Shown here piece after piece: positions 52,917 through 64,000 of a stretch of 64,000 nucleotides of DNA. The translations under genes and the position numbers were made by a program. Numbering within the stretch: the stretch's first letter is position 1; the number at the start of each line of letters is the position of its first letter. The notes beneath the pieces were generated by a model, which saw only the letters and a program-made list of their open reading frames with translations, was not told the origin of the DNA and searched no databases. The stretch is taken from assembly GCA_963920635.1 (NCBI GenBank), contig OY987306.1:12356001-12420000 (forward strand), read 5' to 3'. This DNA is from Pseudeuparius sepicola. Taxonomy: Eukaryota; Arthropoda; Insecta; Coleoptera; Anthribidae.

Positions 52917-53519
52917 AGCTTGATTTTTGAGTAACTTTTGTATGTCTTTTTTCATTTTCGTAAAAACATCCTTATTGCACTTTTTATGTGGAATTTACTG
53001 AAGTAGAGGACAAGTTTCTAAATATTTCCATTTTGGACGTATAAAAAAATATATTTTTTAATGTTATAACATATAAATGACAAAATATTTTCTTGAGAGA
53101 AACGGAAATATTTGCAAATAAACAAGTGACGAAACTGGAGGCTCGGAAAAAATGGCCTATATAAACGTCGATATCTGGACAACCCACAGATTTCTTGATA
53201 CTTTTTGATTTGTGAATATTTTTCATTTATTTAAAAACATTTTCATACAATCTTTCGCTTAACATGTATTCGTGAAGATCGCAGTATTTTGTATTTTGCC
53301 GTTTTTAAGTTAAAACAATTTAATTAATATTTCCCATTAAAAAAGACTGCTGTTCTAATACTTGTGCATGTTCGGCAAAGAAGGCCGCCGTGTGCTTACA
53401 GTAGATTGATTGTGATTGTGAAGCCAATAATAAAGCTGGGTTTTAGACGGGACCCTAGTAATAAAGCTGAGATGTTGATTGTAAATGAATTCCTTTTTTT
53501 TATTCAAATACACCTTAAA
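52917..53519. other. Intergenic sequence, no gene recognised
   Basis: Open frames on both strands lack domain signals. Confidence 0.4.
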
Positions 53520-53570
53520 AAAGTGCACGTAAAAAGTGGACACTCTTAAAAAAGTGCACGTAAAAAGTGG
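53514..53570. repeat. Short tandem duplication (about 31 bp, two copies)
   Basis: TTAAAAAAGTGCACGTAAAA AGTGG occurs twice in succession, followed by ACACTC in the first and CTGTTG in the second. Confidence 0.85.
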
Positions 53571-54206
53571 CTGTTGCGGCACCCCTGCACCTGTAAAACC
53601 GCGATGATACGTGGAAACTCACCAAAATGTCCAAAGACAGTAATATCGAAAAAAACGCAAGCTAGCTTATAAACAAAACAAAAACACGCATGACTCGCAC
53701 GACGTAAAACCCCACAAAACGGCAAAACCGACGCTTGGAAAATTAGGTTATTATTCTTCTTCCTATCTTTTTATGGCCTCTGCCTTTCAGCAATCTAGCC
53801 AATATGGGGCAATCTCCACCTCATCGTTGGGACGGATATGTCCAGCTTTTGCTGTATCCGCCCAACTTGGAAACTTGATCTATTTTTCTTATCTCTTCCA
53901 CTGGAATTCTTTTGTGAGTATAAATCTTCCTAGTATTTCCTCTTCGCAGGGACGGATATCTTAGAAACTTGAAATTTTAAGCACTAATGAATATCCTTCC
54001 TAATTACTGTTTCCATGAGGATCTTTCTCATACTTTTATTAGTTCAGCCTATTTACCAAGTATTATCAATCCTTTCCTTAACAGCTTACAATATCCATAT
54101 GGATCCCCCTCATTTTTCAACCTTCGCAAATCCGTCTCTATCTAATGCATCTCATCATCTTTACGGAAACAAACTTCATTAGACCACAGACTGCGCACCA
54201 CTATAT
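53571..54206. other. Intergenic sequence, no gene recognised
   Basis: Pyrimidine-rich plus strand at 53755-54140; no frame with recognisable protein. Confidence 0.4.
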
Positions 54207-54620
54207 ATTATTCAGGGTGTCTACCAACCTGGAAAACCTGGAAATGTCAGGGAATTATTTTTGGTCAGGGAAATCAGGGAAAAGTCAGGGAAATTTATCA
54301 AATAACCTGGAAATTTCTTGTTTAATAGATATAAAAATAGGAAATCTTTAATTCTTACAAAAACTAATCAAAATAATATCTTATATTCATTTTGATTCTA
54401 CTCCACAGAGATCACATTATGTTATTTATTTATATGTGATCCCTATGCTTCTACTATACTCCAAAGATAACTAAATAAGATTTTACGAAGCTATTTATTT
54501 TTGTTTTGAAGGTGTTTATTTTTTATGTTTTTTATTATTTTGGAGAATGTGTAAAAGATATTTGTTTGTTTTATACCTGATTTTATATTTTTACAATAAA
54601 TCTTGTATCTTTATTTTTTA

Positions 54621-55817
54621 CAGGGTGGGTCATTATAAATGGACACCCCTCCTTAACTTGCTAGTTTTTGGGGTTAGAAAAAAAGTTTTTTTTACAAAAG
54701 TTATAGATACTAATACAAAGTTTTTTGTGACACTATTGGACCGTATACGGTGTGTTCTAGAAAGCCGTGGCAGACATAACTTATGTTTCTTTAAATGGAA
54801 CATCTTGGATATTTTTGTTATATGTTCGCTTCAACCGTTCGTTCAGAACTAAGCCTTTTTTGAGGGATTACTCCTTGGGTGACTTGGGTCATAGGCTGCC
54901 ATGAAAGACAAATGCCAAATTATAGTAATAGCTGACAGTTTGCAAGTATATTCATCCTTTGGAAAACAAAATGGGCTCTTTTAAGATTTCAGGGAAAATG
55001 AAGGAGGGAAATTGAGAGAAATAAGAAATTTTAAATAGTAACATAGGTAATAAACTTCGTCAAATTTATTGTTTGTAATTTAATTTTTATTGAAAACGAC
55101 AATGACATTTAGAAAAAGGATATATTTTTATATGTTTTTGTGGGGTTATTTAAAAAACAGAATTTATTATGACAGACCGAAAAATGTAGAAACACTGAAA
55201 GGTAGAATTCGGGAAGATATCCACATATTAAACACAGAACACAGCAATTTTATTGTTGCTCCAATAAAAAGAAACTTAGTAGCAAATATCAATAAATTCA
55301 TAAGTATATCCTTTTTCTAAATGTTATTGTCGTTTTCAATAAAAATTAAATTTTGAACAATAAATCCAACGAAATTTATTAACAATGTCACTTACTATTT
55401 AAAATTTCTCATTTCCCTCAATTTCCATTCTTAATTTTCTCTGAAAACTTAAAATAGACCATTTTGTTTTCCAAAGCGTGAATATACTTGCACACTGTCA
55501 ATAATTGTTACTATAATTTGGCCTTTGTCTTCCATGGCAACCTATGACCCAAGGAGTAACTCACAAAAAAGGCTGTTCTGAACGAACGGTTGGAGTGAAC
55601 ATATAACATATGAGTATATATAAAAATGAGTAGAAAATATACAAGGCGTTCCATTTAAAAAAACAAAAGTTATGTTTGCCACGGCTTTCTAGAACACACT
55701 GTATGAGGTCCAATAGCGTCACAAAAAACGTTGTATTAGTATCTAAAACTTTTGTAACAAAACTTTTTTTTCTAACCTCAGGCACTAGCAAGTTAAGGGG
55801 GTGTCAATTTATACTGT
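54621..55817. mobile_element. ITm-type element with about 0.5-kb inverted repeats
   Basis: Left end TTTA|CAGGGTGGGTCATTATAAAT; right end has decayed to ATTTATACTGTAC. The arms (54621-55125 and 55310-55817) are inverted copies, e.g. TTCTAGAACACACTGTA / GTGTGTTCTAGAAAGCC. Only about 190 bp between them is unique and it holds the last part of a transposase gene. Confidence 0.8.
55120..55320 (+). pseudogene. C-terminal stub of an ITm transposase
   Basis: The plus strand reads FLWGYLKNRIYYDRPKNVET followed by LKGRIREDI, matching the region just after the third catalytic Asp in D..D..D transposases (compare FLWGHLKNKVYKNRPENVEE at 27.35 kb). The catalytic residues are gone. Confidence 0.8.
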
Positions 55818-56149
55818 ACTTTATTAACCCCGTTAGCAACAGTTTCTGCCAAAAAGTTGAAATTCCCAGCCACTTTATAACTTTCTTCCAAAAACATAAT
55901 AGGACATAATTTGCACATTTATTTAATTAATGTCAGATGACATCACTAAAACTAATAGTCCGCTTTTGAATTTTTTTGTTAGTAAGCACGATCGTTCAGA
56001 GTAATTTCATCCTCTTCCATTTTATTTACATTCGCATATTTATCTCAGTAGGTAGGTATTAGTCAGGGAATTTTTTGCTTTTTGGTCAGGGAAAACCTGT
56101 AAAAGTCAGGGAATTTTAAAAACTCGATTTGGTAGACACCCTGATTATT

Positions 56150-56780
56150 TTACCATACAAGACTATTCATGGCCCTTTTGGACCGAATTATTTAAATAAA
56201 TTGAACATGCACTCGCGGAGGCGGCTACTCGGGGGCATTTTTCCGTTTCCTATACGGTTAGCGCAACCGAGTGCGCTAATCGTGTATAAAACGGATGCGA
56301 GACCTGCATCTCCGTTCCCTAAGGTATTAGCGCACACACATGCCAATAATCACTCTGCAATGAGCTTTCTAGGTGCACCCTCTTTATAGGTACATCCAGA
56401 GTGTTAATAAAGTACCTAAGTCACAAAATTTCAAAGGAAGATTTTTGGGCCGATTTCAAGAAAAACTTGATAAGAACAACAGAGCTCTTTAAGAGTTTCC
56501 TTTTTGAGATGCAGGATGTTGAAATTTCCAGAAAAATATCGAATATTTTGAATAGCTTTTGTGTAAATCATGAATAAACCGAAGCCAAACTTAAAAGGCA
56601 ACAAGTTTGTTGCAATAATGTGTTATTTATTTAAGTTATCCTACAGCTGGTTGCAACTGTGCATTAGCATTAGTGAAATAACTTTAATAATTCCATCACA
56701 AAACTCGTGTCGTTTGTTGCAAATTAAGTAATGTGGATCCTTCGTAACTACGCCACTGGCAGCCCCCATAAGGCTAGTGT
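56150..56780. other. Intergenic sequence, no gene recognised
   Basis: Contains GC-richer patch 56210-56340 without identifiable protein. Confidence 0.4.
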
Positions 56781-56782
56781 AC

Positions 56783-57237
56783 GAGGATCGATCAATAAGT
56801 ATGTTTAACGACAGGTGTTGCTAAGGGAATTTGACATTACCGTCCTGTACTGTCATCTGTTAAACCACACCATACTAAATTTCAGACTCATAGGTTAGTT
56901 TTTATTTGACAATTATTCTATCTTACCATTTTCGTGTCTTTCGATAAAATGGCAAAAGAGCAATATCGATCAGAAATTCGCTTTTTATTTTTGGACGGAA
57001 AACATGTCAAGAAATAAAAGCAAAGTTCACCGTCCCCATATTGGTTTAATGAATTCAAACGTGGTCAAATTTTATTTTGAGACACGAAGCACGTATGGAC
57101 TTTCATATAAAAACTAACCTCTGAATCAGTCAATTAGTATGATGTGGTTTGACAGATGACAGTAAACGACGGTAATGTCAAATTCCCTCAGCATCGTCAC
57201 CTGTCGTCAAACACGGGTACTTATTGATCGATCCTCG
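56783..57237 (+). mobile_element. mariner-derived MITE keeping the transposase N-terminus
   Basis: TA duplications flank CGAGGATCGATCAATAAGTA and TACTTATTGATCGATCCTCG; the inverted repeats extend about 90 nt (through GACGGTAATGTCAAATTCCC). At 56949 a start opens MAKEQYRSEIRFLFLDGKHV, the first helix-turn-helix of a mariner transposase; it stops soon (TAA after HVK), and downstream frame pieces (NEFKRG-like) follow. Catalytic part deleted; 455 bp in all. Confidence 0.85.
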
Positions 57238-57954
57238 TACTACCATAATTTGGCACTCCAGTTAGGCCTAGCGACTACCAAGTTTGGCTTCGATTTATTA
57301 ATTTACAGAAAAGTTCGATATATTTCTGGAAATTTCAACACACTGCAGGGTAGAGGAATAATATAAAAAATACAGATCAATATTCTGAACAACGAGTGAG
57401 TACTGTCATGACTTTTTGCATTTGTTAACTAATTCTTTTAGAAGTTTTAAAAATTGTGTTTTTACCTTTCGTGGATCTTTATAAATTTCCTTAAATTAAG
57501 TAGCAAAATAAATTTACAGAATATACTGCTCGCCATCCGATCTAAAATATGCAGGAAACTGGACTGGACAAGAGAGCAATCATTTATTTCAAATAAAGTT
57601 CTCAGAAAAATAAATTGTAAGATTTATTGGGGGATTTGTTGGACGAAAATTGTTATTTGGAAAACAGGCCTTAATAAGTAGTATTGTGTATAGGCGCATG
57701 TAAGCCTGCCGTGGTTTCAGCACGGCCATAACTGGGCCCTCCTCAAGTTGGTGGCGCTCCGAGGTCTCTACTTGTTTTTTCTTTTCGTGCTGTATACACT
57801 CAACTTAATGACCTTGTTTTGCCTTGATTTTCTTGTTTCAGCCTTTCCCTTTTCAAATTTGCTCTTCCTTTTTCATAATTTATCTTCTTACGGGATCTCC
57901 TTAATTGTACTTTATCTCTTGTGAGATTCGTTGGGTCTAAAATGTCGCTGTATC
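57238..57954. other. Intergenic sequence with MITE fragment
   Basis: 57425-57570 matches one part of the MITE at 52532-52916 (AACTAATTCTTTTAGAAGTT, TACCTTTCGTGGATC, ATTTACAGAATATACTGCTC). The remainder has no recognised gene; 57700-57780 is GC-richer (TGCCGTGGTTTCAGCACGGC hairpin). Confidence 0.5.
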
Positions 57955-58524
57955 CATAGGCGCCGACTTCTCAAAATTTGGCTGGGTGCCCAAGGTATAA
58001 CCCCCCCCCCCCCAAAATGTTATTTAATTTTTTTATTTATAAGTATAAAATAAAAGTACATAACAAAAAACGAACAGTTATCACCCTGATGATTAAAAAA
58101 ACAAAACCTAAATAGAATGAAATAAAATAAAGGTATTTCTATAAGAAAGGCCTCGTTTTAAAATTCAGCGAACTCTCATCCCGATGAATCAGCTGGATAT
58201 CTGTCTCTTACTTCCTCCAAAGGGAAACAAATGAGAGGGAGATATCAGAGCTGATTCATCTGGATGAGAGTCCGCTGAATTTTAAGACGCGGTCTTTAAA
58301 CAAAAACAAAAAAAAACAAAAACAAAAAACGACTAATTACCTAACTTTGCGTAATTAACGCAAAAGTGCTTAGTCTTATGGACGATTTTATAGGAAACAT
58401 TTGATATATTTTTAAATTGTTTAGTTGTCACCTTGTCACCTTTGCTTGAGCTTTCAACAAGTACCTAGCCAAACTTTTGGCCGGGTGCTCGAGCCCCGCA
58501 GCACCCGCGGAGTCGGCGCCTATG
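57955..58524. mobile_element. hAT-type MITE (570 bp)
   Basis: Perfect 8-bp duplications GCTGTATC at 57947-57954 and 58525-58532. Ends CATAGGCGCCGACTTCTC and GGAGTCGGCGCCTATG are inverted; GGGTGCCC...AACCCC(C)n on the left mirrors GGGTGCTCGAGCCCC on the right. A 13-14 nt C run is at 58001-58014. A palindrome is nested inside. Confidence 0.9.
58146..58297. repeat. Palindrome nested in the hAT MITE
   Basis: Arms of about 65 nt, from AGGCCTCGTTTTAAAATTCAGC to GCTGAATTTTAAGACGCGGTCT, including CTCATCCCGATGAATCAGCT and AGCTGATTCATCTGGATGAG, pair around a short loop. Confidence 0.8.
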
Positions 58525-59800
58525 GCTGTATCCGTCCAACCTGGTACCAGTCCTATCCTTTGTTGCCCCTATCCCTTTAGTGTCTTTTAACTCCAGCCTG
58601 CCTTCCCTCCTCCGCCCGTCGACTCAAAGGAAACGGCAACGACATGTGGCGCCACGTAGTACCACCATTTTATCGCCGGATGGACCGATTCCCGACCTCC
58701 AACCGCTTTCCCAAAACAGCCTTCATCGCTTTCTGTGGGTCGGACAGAAATTTCTGAATTTTGGAAAATTAAAAAATGAACTTTATATTAAGCTAGCAGA
58801 ACCATTTTCCCCAACTTAATCTGATGACTTTTGATTTTCAAATCTTGCAATTGTTATTTTCCTAACAAGTGCAGAAAGCTGACTTCTCTGGACCCGACTG
58901 CAGTCGGCCGAACGACGCGAAGCGGACTTCAGTAAAGGACTAAGGCAATTCAAAGTTCATATAATTCACATTTCAGATTTCAAATTTTGTATTGAGGCCT
59001 TATTTTGGGATAAAAATAAATTTGCCTCAATGTTACTTGCCTCTTAAAGCATTTTCGTGTTTTCTTAATTTATTAACATTAAAACTGTGTACATTTGATC
59101 TAAGATATCTATATTGTTTTTTTTAAGAAGCAATAATTTTATAAATAACAAGTTTGTCGTAAAATCAATAATAATTTTTTCTCCTCTTGTCAAGTCCATC
59201 TGTGGACACATTTTTCATGGCTTCTACTTACTTCAGAATTAAAATATATATTTCTGAGTTTTGTTGTCTATTGTGTAATCTTTTTAGTTCTTCCTTATCC
59301 TCCAAGCTCTTTATCTTCCATCTTAAAAAAATAGGAATAGCTTCAAAAAGAACACTTTTATGTGCAAAAGTAATAAATGTAGTTGAAATTTTAACTACTA
59401 ACTACAAATGTCACTTATTTTTAGAGTAAATGGCCTTACTCCTTCGCTAACTATTATCCGATTACTGTAAGAAGTCCCGATTTCGTCGGATGACATTCTC
59501 CACAAAATCCCTAGGAATTTTCTGTTAACCATGGGTATAACGTTGGTATATTGTGTCTCACCCAGTTAATGACGTCACTCATTGATTTATGATGTGAAAA
59601 GTTACCTAAGTGATATGAAAAAAAGAACATAATAAAATAAAGACCCTATTGCAGTCACGATTATACCGCTACAAATAAAAATAACTTTGACTACAACTCA
59701 TTTTAATAATAATTTCAAACGTCATGGAAACACTCTCATTTTGGTATAATCAGCTACTTTGCGGCTGCGTCTATGGTGCGTACTCAGGTAAATTTTATTT
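58525..59800. other. Intergenic sequence, no gene recognised
   Basis: A Ser/Arg/Pro-rich frame at 58580-58819 has no domain. The rest is AT-rich and empty of recognisable features. Confidence 0.4.
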
Positions 59801-59890
59801 CGGTGTTGTGAAAGTGACAGTGAAGGTTTTCCGGATCGTGCAAACTAGTCCAAACATTCGGCAGTGAAAATATTCGCGGGTTTTGTAAGT
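59800..59890 (+). promoter_or_regulatory. Possible non-coding first exon with donor
   Basis: Moderately GC-rich, GTGAAAGTGACAGTGAAGG ... TTCGGCAGTGAAAATATTCG, ending GGGTTTT|GTAAGTTTCG. This looks like an insect 5' UTR exon with a strong donor, on the same strand as the coding exon at 60705. Transcription start is not identified. Confidence 0.3.
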
Positions 59891-60526
59891 TTCGTGAGTT
59901 TTACCGTTATCTCTGTTGTTCTTGTTCGTGTTATTAGTAGGTAGTTATCCATTGTGCAAATGGGCTCGTTACTGACCTGGACTTATGACTCGGTTGCATT
60001 TTTTGCTGCATTGATGCCAACTTAGGTTGGCGAAATAGCAATTCACAGTCCCAGTAAGGACTTCTTCAAATAATTTTACTATACCAGAATGAGTATACTA
60101 TCATAACTCACTTGTTGAATAAAATACTATTTTTTGTTCTTCGGGCTGTTTTAACAAGAAGACCAGTAAATACGCCTAAAAACAAAGATATAAATATGAG
60201 CCTATCAAGAGTCTAAAATTATGGTACACAAATGGGTTGCAAGAGGATTTGCTAGGTTTAGAGTGTCAATATTATGTTAAGGAATTTTATTATACACCTT
60301 TAATTCCACGTGATCAAGTATAGCAAACATAACCACACGATTATTACGCAGTTTCGGAAAAAAACATTGATATTTCAATACCGCATAGCACTCCCATTAA
60401 AATTCTATTGTTATGTTGTTGGTTCAAATCCAAAGCCTGCTATCTTTAGACGGGAGTGAATTTAATAAACAGATTATACGCGATGTTTTCATACCGCGTT
60501 CTAAAATCGTCGCGAGTCTTTCTTTC

Positions 60527-60704
60527 TCAGTTTCGTCCAGCCGGTTCGGATCTTAACTAAATTGTTTGTTTACTTGTTATCGGCAATAAGCGAGGCCATC
60601 CTTAGCAGTAGTAGCAGTAGCCCTGTTCGCGTTTAAGAGAGTATTTACGTTGGTGCCAGTGATCTCTTAAAATCGAGAGCTGCCGTACGCAAATCTTTGT
60701 TAGG
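60527..60704 (+). promoter_or_regulatory. Initiator and 5' leader of the exon at 60705
   Basis: TCAGT (60527-60531) within TCTTTCTCAGTTTCG matches the arthropod initiator; CCGGTTCGGATC lies at about +14 to +25, where downstream promoter elements occur. No TATA box. The leader is GC-richer than surroundings and contains an (AGTAGC)n stretch (60607-60621). Confidence 0.4.
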
Positions 60705-60765
60705 ATGGGTCAGAGTTTGTCAACTTATCCCGCTCATTTCCGGCACTCCTCGAGAAAGGACCAAG
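60705..60765 (+). CDS. Probable first coding exon of a host gene, N-myristoylation-type start
   Basis: ATG at 60705 in context TTAGGATGG opens 20 codons, MGQSLSTYPAHFRHSSRKDQ, then donor CAAG|GTAATT (phase 1). Gly2 and Ser6 match the N-myristoyltransferase recognition pattern (MGxxxS), so the protein would be membrane-anchored if expressed. The preceding 180 bp looks like a promoter and 5' leader, and the region 59.3-63 kb has fewer transposons than the rest of the window, which fits the start of a long host gene whose next exon lies beyond the right end. The gene is not identified. Confidence 0.5.
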
Positions 60766-61950
60766 GTAATTTTAAATTGAACATCGACATTTGCAATTTA
60801 CATTCAAGTATATTGTAAAAACTGATCGTAACAAAGCTTTTGTGGGAATATCTTTGTATTATTCTGAACAATAGCAACGCATAAAAGTTTCTCATGTACA
60901 GATTAAGTGACTACGCAAATATTATTTATCTGCTTGTTTTCGCGGATGGCGATGTGAATTATAATTTTCTTAAAATACTAGCTAATATTTTTTGATAATA
61001 TTATATAGTCTCATACTGTAACTTGGCGAGCAATCAATTTATCTTGGGTAATGTTCCGTGTTGCTTATAATTTACATAATACAAGTTTGGTACAACTCCA
61101 GATTAACTTTCTATTGCGTTAGTAGTAGGTACAATTATTATTAAGCACATGAATAGATACGACCAAAATTACCTAGTCAATGTCGAACCTCTGACGTGCC
61201 AATATCCGTATGGACCGCAGATTTTACAATATTTTGACCAAAGGTATTTCCCGTAATAATAACTATTTCTAAAATTAGAATTAGGCTATATAAATTTTGC
61301 AAAACCGTGTCATTTCCCGCTACTTGAGATACGTATTTAGATAAGAAAAAACAAAACAATGCTTTGATGTTTTTAAATTGATGGATTTGGATAATATCTA
61401 AATGGACCAGATATGCCTATCTATCTTATTTTTGTGATAACTTTCTTAACAAAGTGAACTAATTTTCATTTCTCCTTCACATAGATAAAGCATACAATAG
61501 TGTTGTTGTAATCCGTAAATCAAAATTTACTAAGTACTGTTAGATAAGAAATAGCAAATCATATCAACAAGTCAGTTTTTTACAGATCTTATACTTAGTA
61601 AGTAACACAGGATAACGATGAAATTCCTTTTTTTATGAAAATTTGCTTTTTCCGAAATATCTTTTAACCACCCCATGTGAAATACCTATGATATAATTCA
61701 TTTTTCTAGCTCAAAAATAGCGCAAATAATAGAGAATGAGCGTTCAAATTGGACCACCCTGTACATATTTGGATCTACAGGAATAATGAACCTAGGGGTG
61801 CATTTTAGGGGCATGTTTATAGGATTTTTTCTTATTTTGACGAATCCTATCTCCTCTTCATTTTTACCCTTATTCTGGGGCGCCCTGTATATCCTACCAG
61901 CCGAAAGATTTAGGAAACAAAGGGACATTCTTTGGCCTTCAAAAATATTC
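60766..61950. other. Presumed intron or intergenic sequence
   Basis: AT-rich; ACCACCCTGTACATA at 61752 and GCGCCCTGTATATCC at 61881 are decayed element ends. No gene. Confidence 0.45.
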
Positions 61951-61951
61951 T

Positions 61952-62069
61952 GATTTGGAATCCACGACAAGTTATATGGAATGGTAATTCCACACGAGTG
62001 AAAAGTTTGTAATCCGAGCGGACGGCGAGGACTAAAACAGTCCGAGTGTGGAATATGCGATTCCAAATG
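61952..62069. repeat. GC-rich bulged hairpin
   Basis: GATTTGGAATCC / ATTCCAAATG, ATTCCACACGAGTG / CGAGTGTGGAAT and GTCC..GGAC segments nest inside one another. Same architecture as 46380-46445. Confidence 0.55.
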
Positions 62070-63212
62070 TGCTGTAAACTAAACTTCCTCCGCGACTTGC
62101 TCTGACAAGAACAAAAACTTAAAAACGTCAAACGCCAAGCCTGAAATATATGCCTTATTTATAGCGACGTAACCATAGCAAAATACTTAATATAGAGCCA
62201 CAACCTTCTCAAATTACAAGTCCTTGTCAATCATGTGACAACGCTGCAGCGGTACGGTTCAACAACAGATCTATGCTGTCATAATACGGGGCTCATAGCG
62301 ATCAGCCTTTTTGACGAATTTTTGGACACTTTGGCTTTAATTTCTCTTTTCTAATAAATTTGCAAGGCTGTAATTTGAATTATAATTAAATGTATTTATA
62401 TTTATTCGACAGGAATATTAAAAGCAGTAACAAAATATACACAGAAGTACAGAACGGGACACCAAAAGCGGGCGGAGTGTGACGCTGAAATTACTGTCGA
62501 CCTGTAGTACCCCTACATCGACCCAGGAAACTAATAGTGTATTTTTGTAAAGTACACTTTTTTCGCATAAAAATTTTATTTACGTCATAGTCCACCGGAA
62601 TTAGACGTCAAAAGCACGTTTTAGCGACTGCAAAAACTACAGCAACCTAACCTGGTGGAAAAGGTAGGTTTTGAAATTGCAAAAAAGAATGTTCACACGC
62701 AAAGTCATCCAGGGCTTGGCGCTCAGGAGGGGGAATGAAAATGCAAGAATTTTCGTGTTTTTTCGCTGTGTTTCGCGTTTTACTAGAAAACTACGCATTC
62801 TAGAGGAAAAAACACCTCGGTCAAAAATTGTAGCGCAGAAAATTTCCTATCGATCTATGTTCCTGCACTCGTTTATTAGTTCTTATTTCTGACGCTAGAG
62901 CGCGCGAAAACGTTGAATATTCATTTACTTTTTGTTTCTTCCCATTCCCATTTAAATTTATGCGCGCCTCTTTTTTCGCTTTTCAAATTTAATGGTAATA
63001 CGAAAAATTTAACCTACCTTTTTTAACCTACAAGAAGCTCGTTTTTTATATATATAATATTCTCATTTGCTCTAAGTAGGCAGCAGGAGGTGATTACAGC
63101 GGATTTTTTTTGACAGTGTATACAAAAATAAACTAGGAAAGATAACTATTTTAATCAAATTGAATAAATTTATAACAGTGAATGGAATTTTATGATTTCA
63201 ATTTCAATTCCA
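62070..63212. other. Intergenic or intronic sequence, no gene recognised
   Basis: No domain-bearing frame. The 62671-62892 frame is basic and low-information. Confidence 0.4.
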
Positions 63213-63304
63213 GGATACCACGAATCTTGATCCCTGCGTCACAATGGCCAATGTAATTTCTATTGTCGACCATTGTGACGCAGGGATCATTAATTGTGAT
63301 ATCC
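63213..63304. repeat. Small palindromic MITE
   Basis: GATCCCTGCGTCACAATGG and CCATTGTGACGCAGGGATC pair perfectly; outer GGATACCAC / GTGATATCC pair as well. 92 bp in total. Confidence 0.85.
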
Positions 63305-63840
63305 ACTATAAGAAAAACGAATATTCTGATATCCTTCTGAAAATGGGCCTAGAGACACAATAATACAAGACGAACACACTTCCGATATTTCCAAGGCAAA
63401 CCCGATTTCCCCAATATTTAATTTTAAATCCCAAATTTGACAGGCATGGGTTGTGATGTTACGACCTTCTTTAGGTGAAATAGTGTACCCAAAACATGCA
63501 CCAACATATTCCGTAATCAGATTTTAAAAAATATAATAATAATTTTTTCCATTCGGTGCAAACTATGAATAGCACATATTATATTATATGGGTATTTACA
63601 AAAAAAAATCACTTTTTCACCCGCAGGCTTGAATACTTTGCCGTATTAAAAAAATCAATGAATAAAGAACCCCAGGAAGGAGCCAAAGCTTTATGGGCAT
63701 TATAAAATACGTGAGACGGAAATCGCCCTGTATGGAGACTAATTTTGACAAAATATTTTTATATTTGACAGTTGTCACGGTGGTTTGTGCTATTAGATAT
63801 TTGTGTAGTTCTTCGATAAGTACTTTTTTGGAGATCTATT

Positions 63841-63912
63841 ATGGTTAGCTGTGCAGCTTGCAGCTATTCCGTGACTACCAGAACAAAATGTTTGGGGGAT
63901 AACATTCCATCG
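63841..63912 (+). CDS. Possible THAP-like first exon
   Basis: ATG at 63841 opens 24 codons (MVSCAACSYSVTTRTKCLGD, then NIPS) and ends at a strong donor, CATCG|GTAAGTAC. MVSCAA plus a short Cys-rich segment and an intron after about 24 codons is a common THAP first exon shape, but the second zinc Cys is displaced (C.AC.YS instead of C.YGC), so it may be decayed. Following exons would lie beyond the window. Confidence 0.35.
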
Positions 63913-64000
63913 GTAAGTACTTTTGTAAACCGGAAACGGCATGCCGCCATATGCAGAGACTGGGCCCGTCCACCGTAAAGCCCAAATTTGCTCCTTCCTG

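Larger units (their letters stand above)
54213..56143. mobile_element. CAGGGTGTCTACCA-ended element with GTCAGGGAA repeats and a nested ITm element
   Basis: ATTATT flanks both sides (54207-54212 and 56144-56149). Ends CAGGGTGTCTACCA and TGGTAGACACCCTG are inverted. Next to both ends the phrase GTCAGGGAA is repeated several times (54236-54295 left, 56063-56115 right). Most of the interior is taken by another element (54621-55817). Confidence 0.8.

Overview
The window looks like non-coding chromosomal DNA of an arthropod, most likely an insect with a large AT-rich genome. Supporting signs are GT-AG intron borders, a TCAGT-type initiator, THAP-domain exons, and a dense mixture of Tc1/mariner (ITm), hAT, Polinton/Maverick, LINE and Ty3/gypsy remnants. 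There is no operon-like gene packing. A beetle or hemipteran would fit, but the order cannot be fixed from the sequence alone.

Layout. 0-7.8 kb: a foldback element, a THAP-domain first exon (minus), a LINE endonuclease fragment (minus), several palindromic MITEs and a 156-bp tandem repeat. 7.8-11.7 kb: a decayed Tc1-like element, then a hAT-type element (8-bp target duplication) holding a second element that itself holds a 5'-truncated LINE; after it a deleted THAP plus DDE transposon. 12.7-13.1 kb: a GC-rich 300-nt exon that looks like host coding sequence. 13.9-22.1 kb: a long-inverted-repeat ITm derivative, a decayed gypsy-type gag, LINE reverse-transcriptase pieces, a hAT element with a palindrome nested in it, and a palindromic element with a hammerhead-like motif. 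22.8-26.4 kb: small ORF, promoter-like segment, tRNA-Thr-like sequence, LTR-element scraps, TA microsatellite, MITEs. 26.5-32 kb: two nearly intact ITm elements of the D..D..D type (third aspartate 40-41 residues after the second), with an intact 161-codon ORF of unknown function between them.

32-42.2 kb: the most interesting region, a degraded Polinton (Maverick, adintovirus-like). Plus strand: a protein-primed type B DNA polymerase. Minus strand: packaging ATPase, a BIR plus RING protein of the inhibitor-of-apoptosis (IAP) type, a predicted membrane protein, double-jelly-roll major capsid protein, a small ORF, and minor capsid (penton-like) protein. Replication, packaging, capsid and a likely host-death modulator sit in one unit, but each identified gene is broken by frameshifts or stops, and a palindromic MITE, a hAT element and a CAGGGTG-ended element have inserted into it. 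No integrase or protease was recognised.

42.2-64 kb: further dispersed and tandem repeats, a large inverted repeat, a THAP first exon at 48.5 kb, a composite element at 54.2-56.1 kb with an ITm element nested inside, a mariner MITE, a hAT MITE with a nested palindrome, and near the right end a probable host promoter and first coding exon (N-myristoylation-type start) at 60.5-60.8 kb plus another THAP-like start at 63.8 kb. Apart from the few exons, essentially everything recognisable is mobile DNA in several layers of insertion.
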